Shown here piece after piece: positions 36,684-45,567 of a stretch of 64,000 nt of DNA; position 1 is the first letter of the stretch; the number at the start of each line of letters is the position of its first letter. The stretch spans positions 1-64,000 of the forward strand of contig REER01000077.1 in NCBI GenBank assembly GCA_007694945.1, in the 5' to 3' direction. The translations under genes and the position numbers were made by a program. The stretch is from Paracoccaceae bacterium. Lineage in GTDB: Bacteria; Pseudomonadota; Alphaproteobacteria; Rhodobacterales; Rhodobacteraceae. A model generated the notes under the pieces. The model ran no database searches, had not been told where the DNA came from, and saw only the letters and a program-made list of their open reading frames with translations.

Positions 36684-37643
36684 TCACGGACGCTGATGAT
36701 CCTGCACGGTCATGCCGATCTCTTCCAGATAGCGCAGCGCGCCGGGGTGGAAGGGGATCGGGGTCGAGGCAATCGAGAATTCCGGCGTGGTGTCATTCGC
36801 TGCAGGGTGGATGGCGATCAGCTCGTCGACATTCTCGTAGATCGCGCGCGCGATGTTATAGACCAACTCTTCGTCCATATCCTCATGCACGATCATCACA
36901 TTCGGGGTCGAGATGGTCTGTACGGGCTCATCGACCCCGTCATACATGCCGGCGCGCAGCGTATAGGGTGCAAAGGTAGGCTCGACCTCGATGGCATTGG
37001 CGATTTCCTCATCGCTCATCGGGATGATGGCAATGTCGCGGGTCGTCGCAAGGTTCATGATCGACGAGGTGGGCGGACCCACACTCCAGAACCCGGCCGC
37101 AATGTCGCCGTCGCGCAGTGCATCGGCGGTCTCATTGAAGTTCAGCCGCTCGGGCGTGAAATCGTCATAGGTGATGCCATTGGCCGCGAGCAGCGTTTGC
37201 GCGCTGACTTCGGTGCCTGAACCCGGCGCACCGACCGAGACGCGCTGTCCGCGCAGGTCTTCCAGCGAGGTGATGCCGCTATCGGCCAGCGTGACGATCT
37301 GCACCGCGTTGGGGTAGATCGACATCAGCGCGCGGATCTCGGATACCTGACGGCCCTCAAACGCCCCTTCGCCATTGAAGGCCTGATAAACGGTGTCGGC
37401 CAGCGCCAGAGCCAGATCGCTGTCGCCGCGTGAGACGAGGGCCACATTCTCGACCGAAGCGCCGGTCACTTCGGCGCTGCCGGTGGCGCCATCAACATGG
37501 CGGTTGATGACTTCGGCCACGCCGCCGCCATAGGGGAAATACACCCCGCCGGTGCCGCCGGTGGCGATGGAAAGCTCTTGCGCGACAGCCGGTGCTGCCG
37601 TCAGCGCTGCGGCAAGGCCGAGCGCAGTCAGTCTGATGGTCAT
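36684..37643 (-). CDS. TAXI family TRAP transporter substrate-binding protein
   Basis: 319 residues. Signal peptide MTIRLTALGLAAALTAAPAVAQ, then ELSIATGGTGGVYFPYGGGVAEVINRHV, the TAXI family N-terminus. The periplasmic solute receptor that delivers ligand to the fused permease. GSGTEVSAQTLLAANGITYDD and the AGFWSVGPPTSSIMNLA strand are further family landmarks. First gene of binding protein-DUF1850-permease. Confidence 0.94.
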   Translation of the reverse strand: MTIRLTALGLAAALTAAPAVAQELSIATGGTGGVYFPYGGGVAEVINRHVDGATGSAEVTGASVENVALVSRGDSDLALALADTVYQAFNGEGAFEGRQVSEIRALMSIYPNAVQIVTLADSGITSLEDLRGQRVSVGAPGSGTEVSAQTLLAANGITYDDFTPERLNFNETADALRDGDIAAGFWSVGPPTSSIMNLATTRDIAIIPMSDEEIANAIEVEPTFAPYTLRAGMYDGVDEPVQTISTPNVMIVHEDMDEELVYNIARAIYENVDELIAIHPAANDTTPEFSIASTPIPFHPGALRYLEEIGMTVQDHQRP

Positions 37644-37732
37644 GTCTATCCTCCCAAGGATATCTGTTTTTCTTTTCGGATCGCGAACGATCAGACGTCA
37701 GACTAGCCGGGGAGGTTGCATCGCGCAAGCAT

Positions 37733-38329
37733 TCAGCCTGCAGCCAGCACCGGAATCAGCGATGCGATCAGCAGAGCCGCCATGGTGTAGTTGAAGGCGC
37801 GCAGCCAGTCCGGGCGGTCCAGAAAGCGCCGCAGACCCACACCCAAGCCCGCCCAGACAGCGACCGAGGGAAAATTGACCATCGCAAACACGCCTGCCAC
37901 CCAGGCCACGGCCAGCCATTCCTGCCCCGGCGCATAGAGCGTCACCGCACCGAGCGCCATGATCCAGGCCTTGGGGTTCACCCATTGAAACGCTGCTGCC
38001 TGAAGGAACGTCAGAGGTCGGGCGCGGGTGGTGCTGCCCTCCGGCGGGGCGGAATTGGCGATTTTCCAGGCCAGAAACAGCATGTAGCCCACCGAGGCAA
38101 CGGTCAGTGCCATCCGTGCGGGCGGATAGGTCACGAAGACACCCACCAGCCCGACGCCCACCAGGAACACCATGAAAGCATGCCCCAGCGCAATGCCGCA
38201 CATATGCGGCAGCGTGGCTCGAAAACCGAAATTCACGCCAGAGGCGAGCAACATCACATTATTCGGCCCCGGCGTCACCGAGGTAACGAACGCATACGCT
38301 GCGAGAGCCAGAAAGAGGTCAATTGGCAT
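37733..38329 (-). CDS. LysE/RhtB family amino-acid exporter
   Basis: 198 residues, six predicted helices. The family signature VTSVTPGPNNVMLLASGVNFGFRATLPHMCGIALGHAF is at residues about 15-52. Exports an amino acid or related compound. Start at ATG 38329 (MPIDLFLALAAY). Divergently transcribed from an Lrp-type regulator with a palindrome between them, the common regulator-exporter arrangement. Substrate cannot be read from sequence. Confidence 0.92.
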   Translation of the reverse strand: MPIDLFLALAAYAFVTSVTPGPNNVMLLASGVNFGFRATLPHMCGIALGHAFMVFLVGVGLVGVFVTYPPARMALTVASVGYMLFLAWKIANSAPPEGSTTRARPLTFLQAAAFQWVNPKAWIMALGAVTLYAPGQEWLAVAWVAGVFAMVNFPSVAVWAGLGVGLRRFLDRPDWLRAFNYTMAALLIASLIPVLAAG

Positions 38330-38393
38330 GGGCGCATTCCGTGATTCTTTGGGCAATCCTATGCTTCGCGCAAAGGGAAGAGGTTGCAAATGC

Positions 38394-38417
38394 TGCACAA
38401 ATTGCAGTAATTGTGCA
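38394..38417. promoter_or_regulatory. Lrp-type operator between exporter and regulator
   Basis: TGCACAA (38394-38400) and TTGTGCA (38411-38417) form a perfect inverted repeat with a 10-nt AT-rich spacer, ending 4 bases before the regulator start codon. The 24-bp size and AT-rich centre fit an Lrp/AsnC dimer site. Confidence 0.7.
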
Positions 38418-38421
38418 ATTC

Positions 38422-38874
38422 ATGAATGAAATAGACAATATTTCCGACAAGATATTGCGGGTCCTGCAGCGCGAGGGCCGGATCAGCAATCTCGATCTGG
38501 CCGCAAAGGCTGGCCTCTCTCCCTCGGCCTGTCTACGCCGGGTGCAGGAGTTGGAGCGGCGCGGGGTCATCACCGGTTATCGCGCTGTGGTCGACCCGGC
38601 CAAGATGGGGATCGGGTTCATTGCCTATGTGACAGTGGGCCTTTCGCAGCATACCAAATCGGCGCAGGATGCTTTCGAGCGGCTGATGCGCGCGGCACCA
38701 CAAGTGCGCGAGTGTCATAACATAACCGGCACCATAGAATATCTGCTGCGGGTCGAGGTGGCGGACCTGCCGGCCTACAAGCATTTCCACACGGAATATC
38801 TCGGTGCCTTTCCGCATCTGAACACGATCACAACCATGGTCGTGATGGCTTCGCCCAAGGATATGCGCGGGTGA
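38422..38874 (+). CDS. Lrp/AsnC family regulator of the LysE-type exporter
   Basis: 150 residues. N-terminal winged helix (DKILRVLQREGRISNLDLAAKAGLSPSACLRRVQELERRGVITGYRAVVD) and C-terminal RAM ligand-binding domain. Starts at ATG 38422 (MNEIDNISDK); the frame runs further up through the intergenic region but has no better start. Likely activates or represses the divergent exporter in response to an amino acid, and autoregulates through the palindrome overlapping its own leader. Confidence 0.92.
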   Translation: MNEIDNISDKILRVLQREGRISNLDLAAKAGLSPSACLRRVQELERRGVITGYRAVVDPAKMGIGFIAYVTVGLSQHTKSAQDAFERLMRAAPQVRECHNITGTIEYLLRVEVADLPAYKHFHTEYLGAFPHLNTITTMVVMASPKDMRG

Positions 38875-38937
38875 GAGATTCTGCGTGCATATGCGAAAAA
38901 AATCGCTATGCTGCAGCGCAGCAAAGGGGATGAGCGC

Positions 38938-39579
38938 ATGGCCAAGGGCAAGGTAATCACGATCGCACAGCAGAAAGGTGGCTCTGGCAAGACGACGCTC
39001 GCGGTCAATCTGGGCGTGATGCTGGCGCGGGCGGGCAAGACGGTTGCCTTTCTCGACATTGACCCGCAAGGCTCACTCGGGCGCTGGTTCATGACCCGGC
39101 ATGAAGTGGGCCGCGCCGAGGGGATGGAGTTCTCGACCGCTTCGGCCTGGGGTGTGGGTTATGAGGTCGGCAAGCTGCGCGATGCGGCGGATATCGTCAT
39201 TATCGACACGCCGCCCAAGGCCGATAGCGACCTGCGCCCGGCTCTGCGCGCCGCGGATCTGGTGCTGGTGCCAGTGGCCTCGAGCCATGTCGATCTCTGG
39301 GCCACCGATGGTGTGCTCGACCTCGCCCGCCGAGAGGATTGCGGCGTGCTGGTGGTGCTGAACCGTGCAAGGGCGGGCACGCGGCTCGGCGCCGAGATTG
39401 CCGAGGCCACCAAGGCGCTCGAGGCTGCGATTGCCGAGACGCAAATCGCCAACCGCGTGGCCTATGCCGAGACGCTGGGGCAGGGCTTGGGCGGGATCGA
39501 GGGCGCGCGCAGCCCTGCCATTCGCGCTGAGCTAGAGGCGCTGCTGGCCGAAGTGCTGGCGGAATTGCCCGAAGACTGA
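38938..39579 (+). CDS. ParA family ATPase, orphan
   Basis: 213 residues. Deviant Walker A motif QQKGGSGKTTLAVNLG, Walker A' FLDIDPQGSLGRW and Walker B VIIDTPPKADSDL. This is a short ParA of the kind that positions cellular cargo rather than chromosomes. No ParB, parS repeat or plasmid gene is adjacent. Start at ATG 38938 is preceded by AAAGGGGATG. It lies upstream of aroA in the same direction after a 69-base gap. Cargo unknown. Confidence 0.9.
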   Translation: MAKGKVITIAQQKGGSGKTTLAVNLGVMLARAGKTVAFLDIDPQGSLGRWFMTRHEVGRAEGMEFSTASAWGVGYEVGKLRDAADIVIIDTPPKADSDLRPALRAADLVLVPVASSHVDLWATDGVLDLARREDCGVLVVLNRARAGTRLGAEIAEATKALEAAIAETQIANRVAYAETLGQGLGGIEGARSPAIRAELEALLAEVLAELPED

Positions 39580-39648
39580 GCCCCCATGGACGGCGCGCAG
39601 TGCTTGCGCTAAGAGCCGCGCAAAGACCCGCTTTGCAAAGGCTCGCCC

Positions 39649-40992
39649 ATGTCCGGCCACGGAACTGCTCTGCCGATGATCGCCCACCGCTCTGGCCCGC
39701 TGCGCGGTGTGGCCGAGGTGCCCGGCGACAAGTCGATCTCGCATCGCGCGCTTATCCTTGGCGCGCTTTCCGTGGGTGAGACACGGATCACCGGGCTCCT
39801 GGAAGGGCAGGATGTGCTCGATACCGCCCGCGCGATGCGCGCTTTTGGCGCCGAGGTCACGCAGCATGGGCCCGGAGCGTGGTCGGTGCATGGCGTGGGC
39901 GTGGGCGGGTTCGCCGAACCCGAGACAGTCATTGATTGCGGCAATTCCGGCACAGGCGTGCGGCTGATCATGGGCGCGATCGCCACCACAGATATCGCCG
40001 CCACGTTTGCCGGCGATGCGAGCCTAAACAAGCGGCCCATGGGGCGGGTGACAGAGCCACTGGCGCTGTTCGGCGCGCAGGCGTTCGGGCGGCGCGGCGG
40101 GCGGTTGCCGCTGACGCTGATCGGTGCGGCGCAGCCCGTGCCGGTGCGCTATGCGCTTCCGGTGCCCTCGGCGCAGGTGAAATCGGCGGTGCTGCTGGCG
40201 GGGCTGAATGCGCCGGGGCAGACTGTGGTGATCGAGGCCGAGCCCACGCGCGACCATACCGAGCGGATGCTGCGCGGCTTCGGGGCAGAGGTTGCCCTCG
40301 AGCAGACCACCGAGGGGCGGGTGATAACGCTCACAGGTCAGCCCGAGCTCCGGGGGCAGGATGTGGCCGTACCGCGTGACCCAAGCTCAGCGGCCTTCCC
40401 GGTCTGCGCGGCGCTAATGGTGCAGGATTCCGATATTCTGGTGCCCGGCGTAAGCCAGAACCCCACCAGAAATGGCATTTTTCTGACATTGCAGGATATG
40501 GGCGCGGATCTGGTGATGGAGAATCCGCGCGACGAGGGCGGCGAGCCGGTGGCGGATCTGCGGGTGCGGTTTTCAGCACTCAAGGGCATCGAGGTGCCGC
40601 CCGAACGGGCGGCCTCGATGATCGACGAATACCCGGTTCTCGCCGCACTGGCAGCGATCGCCGAGGGCAAGACCGTGCTGCGCGGCATCAAGGAATTGCG
40701 GGTGAAGGAGTCCGACCGTATCGACGCCATGGCGCGCGGGCTGGAGGCCTGCGGGGTACGGGTCGAGGAGAGCGAGGACAGCCTGACCGTGCATGGCTTG
40801 GCCGAAGTGCCGGGGGGCGCAACGGTCGAGAGCCGTCTGGATCACCGCATCGCGATGAGTTTCCTTTGCCTCGGCCTCGCATCGCGCGACCCGATCCGCG
40901 TGGATGATGGCAGCCCGATCGCGACATCCTTCCCGGTCTTCGAGGCGCTGATGGGCGGGTTGGGCGCGCAGATCGAGCGAGCCGGGGACTAA
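39649..40992 (+). CDS. aroA: 3-phosphoshikimate 1-carboxyvinyltransferase, class II
   Basis: 447 residues. EPSP synthase of the shikimate pathway. Class II signatures are all present: GDKS near residue 27, SAQVK, RDHTE and [13 protein letters not shown] and [12 protein letters not shown] are universal. At the position of CP4 alanine 100 (motif GNAATG) this protein has glycine (GNSGTG, about G101), so glyphosate tolerance cannot be assumed from class membership. Start at ATG 39649 is the likeliest; ATG at 39676 is possible. It is followed by an intergenic palindrome instead of cmk-rpsA as in many relatives. Confidence 0.96.
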   Translation: MSGHGTALPMIAHRSGPLRGVAEVPGDKSISHRALILGALSVGETRITGLLEGQDVLDTARAMRAFGAEVTQHGPGAWSVHGVGVGGFAEPETVIDCGNSGTGVRLIMGAIATTDIAATFAGDASLNKRPMGRVTEPLALFGAQAFGRRGGRLPLTLIGAAQPVPVRYALPVPSAQVKSAVLLAGLNAPGQTVVIEAEPTRDHTERMLRGFGAEVALEQTTEGRVITLTGQPELRGQDVAVPRDPSSAAFPVCAALMVQDSDILVPGVSQNPTRNGIFLTLQDMGADLVMENPRDEGGEPVADLRVRFSALKGIEVPPERAASMIDEYPVLAALAAIAEGKTVLRGIKELRVKESDRIDAMARGLEACGVRVEESEDSLTVHGLAEVPGGATVESRLDHRIAMSFLCLGLASRDPIRVDDGSPIATSFPVFEALMGGLGAQIERAGD

Positions 40993-41026
40993 GGCAGGCG
41001 CTGCGCCGGGTCTAGCCGTCGCAAGG

Positions 41027-41096
41027 AGCGCCCGCTCGGGGTTCCCGCCCACCCGCCCATGACCCGCTCGCGGGCGCTTGTCCGGCTGCGCCGGAC
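41027..41096. repeat. Intergenic palindromic repeat, copy 3
   Basis: Nine-bp arms AGCGCCCGC (41027-41035) and GCGGGCGCT (41070-41078) enclose CCCGCCCACCCGCCC, followed at once by a second hairpin GTCCGGC-TGC-GCCGGAC (41080-41096). Lies between convergent aroA and trmD. Nearly the same sequence recurs at 46710. Confidence 0.85.
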
Positions 41097-41126
41097 GGGC
41101 GGATACGTCGGCTCAGGTTTGCGCCG

Positions 41127-41912
41127 CTATGGCCGCTTGTTCCGCCACTTCTCCCAGAGATCGGGTCGGCGCTCGCGTGTCAGCGCCTCGGCTTGGTCCT
41201 GCCGCCATCGGTCAATCTCGGCATGATTGCCCGAGAGCAGCACGGGCGGGATTGACCGGCCCTCCCACTCGGCAGGGCGTGTATATTGCGAATGTTCCAG
41301 CAGGCCCTGCGAAAAGCTCTCTTCCTCGACCGAGGCCGCATTGCCGAGCACCTCGGGCAACAGCCGTACTGTGGCGTCGATCATCGCCTGCGCGGCGATT
41401 TCGCCCCCGGTCAGGACGAAATCCCCGAGGCTGACCTCCTCGATCCCGAAATGGTCGATCACCCGCTGGTCGATCCCTTCAAACCGCCCGCAGATCATCA
41501 CCACACCCGGTTTTTGCGACCAGTCACGGGCCATGGCCTGCGTGAAGAGCCGCCCACGCGGACTGAGGCAGACTAGTGGCCAGTGGGCAGCCCCGCGCTG
41601 GGCAACCCCGATGGCGCGCGCCAGCACATCAGCGCGCAGTACCATTCCTGCGCCGCCCCCGGCGGGCGTGTCATCGACATTGCGGTGCTTGCCGATGCCG
41701 AAGGGGCGCAGGTCGATGGGCGCGAGCCCCCAGAGGCCCTCCTTGAGCGCGCGCCCGGTCAGCGAATGGCCCAGAACACCGGGAAAGGCTTCGGGAAAGA
41801 GCGTGATGACCCTCACCTGCCACGCCTGCGCGCTGGGCTTAGGGGCCTCAATATTGCGCGGGGAAAGCGAGGGGGTGATCGATAGCCGCCCGGCGGCGCG
41901 CCGCGCACTCAT
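41127..41912 (-). CDS. trmD: tRNA (guanine-N1-)-methyltransferase
   Basis: 261 residues. SPOUT-class enzyme making m1G37 next to the anticodon, needed for reading-frame maintenance. VITLFPEAFPGVLGHSLTGRAL, DDTPAGGGAGMVLR, CGRFEGIDQRVIDHFGIEEVSLGDFVLTGGE (trefoil knot) and the C-terminal YTRPAEWEGRSIPPVLLSGNH are diagnostic. The N-terminal 30 residues are an extension relative to the usual start at VRVITLF, common in alphaproteobacteria. Coupled to rimM by ATGA. Confidence 0.96.
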   Translation of the reverse strand: MSARRAAGRLSITPSLSPRNIEAPKPSAQAWQVRVITLFPEAFPGVLGHSLTGRALKEGLWGLAPIDLRPFGIGKHRNVDDTPAGGGAGMVLRADVLARAIGVAQRGAAHWPLVCLSPRGRLFTQAMARDWSQKPGVVMICGRFEGIDQRVIDHFGIEEVSLGDFVLTGGEIAAQAMIDATVRLLPEVLGNAASVEEESFSQGLLEHSQYTRPAEWEGRSIPPVLLSGNHAEIDRWRQDQAEALTRERRPDLWEKWRNKRP

Positions 41913-42418
41913 TCTATCAGACCTTCGGGCGGGTCTGCGATGATGCGGCCTGCGGCCACATCGACCGTCGGCACAATCGTGCGGGTGAAGGGCAGCAGCA
42001 CTGCCCCCTTCTGCCCGGGCCGCATCAGTTCCAGAAGGTCCGAGGCACCATGGTTGAGCACGGCCTTCACTCGCCCGAGCGACACGCCACCAGTATTAAA
42101 CACCTCGAGCCCGATCAGATCGGCATGGTAGAACTCGTCCTCGGGCAGGTCGGGCAGGCGGTCGCGCTCGGCAAAAAGGCGCATGCCGCGCAGCGCCTCG
42201 GCCTCCTCGCGCGTCCGCACGCCCGATAGCCGGGCGGCAAAGCCCTGCGCCACGGCCACACCAAGCGTCACCTCGAAGGATCGGCTGCCGTCCTCGGACC
42301 AGAGTGGGCCATATTCAGCGATTGCGCGCGGCTCGGCACAGAAACTCTTGAGGCGCAGCTCCCCGCGCACCCCATAGGCCCCTGCAATGGCGCCGACACA
42401 GACCCGTGACCCGCTCAT
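41909..42418 (-). CDS. rimM: Ribosome maturation factor RimM
   Basis: 169 residues. Assists 30S head assembly by binding S19. VCVGAIAGAYGVRGELRLKSF is the N-terminal barrel signature; the PRC-like C-terminal domain has EDEFYHADLIGLEVFNTGGVSLGRVKAVLNHGASDLLEL and LLPFTRTIVPTVDVAAGRIIADPPEGL. The ribosome binding site AAGGAA lies inside a degenerate copy of an intergenic repeat. Confidence 0.94.
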   Translation of the reverse strand: MSGSRVCVGAIAGAYGVRGELRLKSFCAEPRAIAEYGPLWSEDGSRSFEVTLGVAVAQGFAARLSGVRTREEAEALRGMRLFAERDRLPDLPEDEFYHADLIGLEVFNTGGVSLGRVKAVLNHGASDLLELMRPGQKGAVLLPFTRTIVPTVDVAAGRIIADPPEGLIE

Positions 42419-42495
42419 TTCCTTGCCGAAATACTCTCAAGGGGGGTGAAACCAGCCCCTCGGGGCTGGTGAGGGGGGGGCGCGCGAGCGCCCCC
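42419..42495 (-). repeat. rpsP-rimM spacer with two hairpins and a degenerate TTGCC/TACTC repeat
   Basis: CCTTGCCGAAATACTCTC at 42421-42438 (plus) resembles the repeat at 43287 and 62402. It is followed by hairpin ACCAGCCCC-TC-GGGGCTGGT (42451-42470) and hairpin GGGGGCGC-GCGA-GCGCCCCC (42476-42495, a GNRA loop). On the transcribed minus strand the second hairpin comes 9 nt after the rpsP stop and may trim or partly terminate the message before rimM. Confidence 0.7.
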
Positions 42496-42504
42496 TGGCA
42501 ACGC

Positions 42505-42858
42505 TTATTCGGCAGCTGCGGCTTCGGCCTTATCTGCCTTCTCCTTGGCGCGTTCCTGCGCCTTCTTGCCGGGCTGTGCCTTCTTCATATTGGCGCGGGT
42601 GGCTTTTTCGCGCAGACCGGCAGCCTCGAGGAAACGAGCAATCCGGTCGGTCGGTTGCGCGCCCTGACCCAGCCAGTATTGCATGCGCTCCAGATCCATC
42701 TTCACGCGATCCTCGCTATCCTTGGGCAGAAGCGGGTTATAGGTGCCCAGTTTCTCGAGATAGCGGCCATCGCGCGGCATACGCGAATCAGCAGCGACGA
42801 TAGAATAATGCGGGCGCTTCTTAGAGCCCCCACGGGCGAGACGGATTTTCGTGGCCAT
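42505..42858 (-). CDS. rpsP: 30S ribosomal protein S16
   Basis: 117 residues. [46 protein letters not shown] is diagnostic of bS16. A lysine/alanine-rich C-terminal tail (about 35 residues) is typical of alphaproteobacterial S16. Part of the order ffh-GNAT-chorismate mutase-rpsP-rimM-trmD, all on minus. Confidence 0.97.
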   Translation of the reverse strand: MATKIRLARGGSKKRPHYSIVAADSRMPRDGRYLEKLGTYNPLLPKDSEDRVKMDLERMQYWLGQGAQPTDRIARFLEAAGLREKATRANMKKAQPGKKAQERAKEKADKAEAAAAE

Positions 42859-42909
42859 GTCAGTTTCTCCTTGGTCGATGGCGGTGGCGGCGGGCGCAGC
42901 CCGCCGAAT

Positions 42910-43209
42910 CTAGCGTTGCAACTGCTCGTGGTGACGGATCACTTCCGAGATGATGAAATTCAGGAATTTCTTGGCGAATTCCGGGTCGAGATCGGCCTCC
43001 TTGGCCAACCATTCCAGCCGCTCGATCTGGCGCTCCTCGCGCACAGGGTCGGACGGGGGAAGATCATGCTGCGCCTTGAGACGGCCTACGGCTTGGGTGT
43101 GCTTGAACCGCTCGCCCAGCGTGTAGACAAGGATCGCGTCCAGCCGGTCGATGCTGTCGCGGTGATCTGCCAGCAGGTCTGCGGCGCGCAGGGTGGTGTC
43201 GTCAGCCAT
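42910..43209 (-). CDS. Chorismate mutase, AroQ type
   Basis: 99 residues. Small all-helical AroQ domain: LADHRDSIDRLDAILVYTLGERFKHTQAVGRLKAQHDLPPSDPVREERQIERLEWLAKEADLDPEFAKKFLNFIISEVIRHHE. Arginine in DRLDAI, K in GRLKAQ, and E-R/Q residues near the end match the active site that rearranges chorismate to prephenate. Free-standing enzyme, not fused. Co-directional with ffh and rpsP. Confidence 0.93.
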   Translation of the reverse strand: MADDTTLRAADLLADHRDSIDRLDAILVYTLGERFKHTQAVGRLKAQHDLPPSDPVREERQIERLEWLAKEADLDPEFAKKFLNFIISEVIRHHEQLQR

Positions 43210-43259
43210 GGCGGCCTCCGGGCTGCAATGCGGGCGCGGGAGGGGGACTGTCTGCCCCC

Positions 43260-43310
43260 CGGCGGCCCTGCGGGCCGCCGCCCCCCGAGAGTATTTTTGG
43301 CAAGATGAAG
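43260..43310 (-). repeat. CTTCATCTTGCC/TACTC repeat with GC hairpin
   Basis: Reading minus, four bases after the GNAT stop the sequence CTTCATCTTGCC-AAAAA-TACTCTC (43310-43287) is followed by six G and the 9-bp stem CGGCGGCCC-GCA-GGGCCGCCG (43280-43260). A matching element follows the Lrp gene at 62402. Probably a 3'-end element of the GNAT transcript. Confidence 0.75.
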
Positions 43311-43314
43311 GGGA

Positions 43315-43845
43315 TCATGGCTGGGCTTCCAGTGCAGAGGGGTGGCGCCAGATTTGCATCGGCCACTCGATGAGCATGCCGTCGCGCTCGAAACGCGCAC
43401 CGAGCTTGCGGGCGAGGGCGAGCGAGCGGGTGTTGGCTGGATCGATATGAGAGATCACGCGGTCCAGCCCCTGATGGCGCGCGGCATAGTCGCGTGCGGC
43501 TGTGGCGGCATCGTATGCAAGACCTTGCCCCTCGAACCCGTCATAAATGTGCCAGCCGAGTTCGGGCTCGGACCAGCCATCGTTGAAGATCATCCCGATC
43601 CGCCCGGCTGTGGCGCCGGTCTCGCGATACTCGACCATCCACATGCCGAAGCCGCGCAGCGCCCAATGGCCGAATGTTGCCAGAAATGCGCCCCAACTGC
43701 GGAAGCGTGTGTAGGGGCCGCCGACGAAATGCGATCGCTCCGAGGCGGCGAAGGTGGCAAACGCCTCGAAATCACGCTCGGCCGGTCCGCGCAGGATCAG
43801 CCGCTCGGTCTCGATCACCGGAATGGAGAGGGCGAGCGCGCTCAT
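43315..43845 (-). CDS. GNAT family N-acetyltransferase
   Basis: 176 residues. RimJ/RimL-like: IPVIETERLILRGPAERDFEAFATF at the N-terminus, PELGWHIYDGFEGQGLAYDAATAARDYAA (acetyl-CoA loop) and ISHIDPANTRSLALARKLGARFE. Start codon overlaps the ffh stop as ATGA, so expressed with ffh. Acceptor unknown. Confidence 0.9.
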   Translation of the reverse strand: MSALALSIPVIETERLILRGPAERDFEAFATFAASERSHFVGGPYTRFRSWGAFLATFGHWALRGFGMWMVEYRETGATAGRIGMIFNDGWSEPELGWHIYDGFEGQGLAYDAATAARDYAARHQGLDRVISHIDPANTRSLALARKLGARFERDGMLIEWPMQIWRHPSALEAQP

Positions 43846-45329
43846 TTCTTCTTGAACACTCCGGAGAGGCCCGGCGGCAACCCGCCGGGCATGCCACCCA
43901 TACCCGACATGCCCGGATTCATCCCCATCTGGCGCGCGGCCTGCTGCATCACCTTGGGGTCGAGCGGGTCGGTGTCGGGCGTGGCATCCTTTCCCATCAT
44001 CCCGGCCATGGCCTGTTTCAGCATGCCCTTCTTGCCCATGGTCTTCATCATGTCGGCCATCTGGCGGTGCTGTTTCAGAAGCTTGTTCAACTCCGAGACT
44101 TCCAGCCCCGCGCCCTTGGCAATGCGCTTCTTGCGGCTGGCCTGAAGGATCGCGGGGTTTGCGCGTTCCTTTTTCGTCATCGAATTGATCAGCGCGATCT
44201 GGCGCTTGAGCATGGTATCGTCGAAGCCTGCCGCTTCGGCCTGTTTGGACATCTTGCCCATGCCGGGCATCATGCCCATCACACCCTGCATGCCGCCCAT
44301 CTTGAGCATCTGCTCTAGCTGCATGCGCAGGTCGTTCATGTTGAACATGCCCTTCTGGAAGCGCTTCATCATGCGCTCGGCCTGTTCGACCTCGAGCACT
44401 TCCTGCGCTTTTTCCACGAGGGCCACGATATCGCCCATCCCGAGGATTCGGCCCGCGATGCGCTTGGGGTCAAAAGTTTCCAGCGCGTCGGTCTTTTCGC
44501 CCAGGCCGACGAAGCGGATCGGCTTGCCGGTGACGGCGCGCATCGAGAGTGCCGCGCCGCCGCGCCCGTCGCCATCCATCCGGGTCAGGATCACGCCCGA
44601 GACACCGAGCTTGCCGTCGAATTCGGCGGCGACATTCACCGCGTCCTGACCTGTCAGGCCATCGACGACCAAGAGTGTCTCACGCGGGTTGGCGACATCG
44701 CGGACGGCCTGCACCTCGTCCATAAGAACATCATCGATATGAAGCCGTCCTGCCGTGTCGAGCAAGAACACGTCATAGCCGCCCAAGGTGGCCTGCTGTT
44801 TCGCGCGTTTCGCGATCTCGACCGCGGTCTGGCCCTTGACGATGGGCAGCGTGTCGACCCCGATCTGGGTGCCGAGGATGGCGAGCTGTTCCATGGCGGC
44901 CGGGCGGTTGGTATCGAGCGAGGCCATCAGCACGCGCTTGCCCTCGCGCTCTGTCAGGCGGCGGGCGAGCTTGGCGGTAGTGGTCGTCTTGCCCGAGCCC
45001 TGCAGGCCGACCATCAGCACCGGAGCGGGCGGGTTGTCGATTTTCAGCGCGCCGGGGTCGCCTTCACCCTCGAGCATGGCGATCAGCTCGTCATGGACGA
45101 TCTTGACCACCTGCTGGCCTGGCGTGACGGATTTGGTAACTGCGGCACCCGTGGCCTTTTTCTGCACGCGCTTGACGAAATCGCGCGTCACGTCGAGCGA
45201 GACATCAGCCTCGAGCAGCGCCACACGGACTTCGCGCAGAGCGGCCCGGACGTCATCTTCCGAGAGCGCACCCTGTTTCGTCAGCCGGTCAAAGACCCCG
45301 GACAGGCGTTCGGACAGGTTCTCGAACAT
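43842..45329 (-). CDS. ffh: Signal recognition particle protein Ffh
   Basis: 495 residues. SRP54 homologue that targets nascent membrane proteins. N domain, then the G domain with GLQGSGKTTTTAKLA (G1), DTNRPAAMEQL, LLDTAGRLHID (G3), TRMDGDGRGGAALSM (G4 region), and the methionine-rich M domain that binds 4.5S RNA and signal peptides (MMKRFQKGMFNMNDLRMQLEQMLKMGGMQGVMGMMPG). The C-terminal tail is very rich in Met, Gly and Pro. The matching 4.5S RNA gene was not found in the window. Confidence 0.97.
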   Translation of the reverse strand: MFENLSERLSGVFDRLTKQGALSEDDVRAALREVRVALLEADVSLDVTRDFVKRVQKKATGAAVTKSVTPGQQVVKIVHDELIAMLEGEGDPGALKIDNPPAPVLMVGLQGSGKTTTTAKLARRLTEREGKRVLMASLDTNRPAAMEQLAILGTQIGVDTLPIVKGQTAVEIAKRAKQQATLGGYDVFLLDTAGRLHIDDVLMDEVQAVRDVANPRETLLVVDGLTGQDAVNVAAEFDGKLGVSGVILTRMDGDGRGGAALSMRAVTGKPIRFVGLGEKTDALETFDPKRIAGRILGMGDIVALVEKAQEVLEVEQAERMMKRFQKGMFNMNDLRMQLEQMLKMGGMQGVMGMMPGMGKMSKQAEAAGFDDTMLKRQIALINSMTKKERANPAILQASRKKRIAKGAGLEVSELNKLLKQHRQMADMMKTMGKKGMLKQAMAGMMGKDATPDTDPLDPKVMQQAARQMGMNPGMSGMGGMPGGLPPGLSGVFKKK

Positions 45330-45567
45330 GCGTCACTCCTTCACGCGCAGCCATGCGCAAACCCAAATTGCACCCACGGGCGCAACGCGCTGGCGGGTGG
45401 CGATCCAAGGCAATAGCCAAGGACCGGAAGCTCTGAACTTCCGGCAGAGATGGTCGCTTACGCCCGTTGCCTGCGCGAGTCAAGCATCGACCCGCAGTAT
45501 CGTGACTTGAACTCGCCGTGACAGGGCGCACGTTGAGAAATATCGAGTTGTCGAAGGGAGAGTAGAG

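Noticed and set aside
45422-45442. Hairpin CCGGAAG-N7-CTTCCGG upstream of the PQQ dehydrogenase as 4.5S RNA
   Set aside because: Too short and lacks the conserved SRP RNA tetraloop domain; only a local stem.
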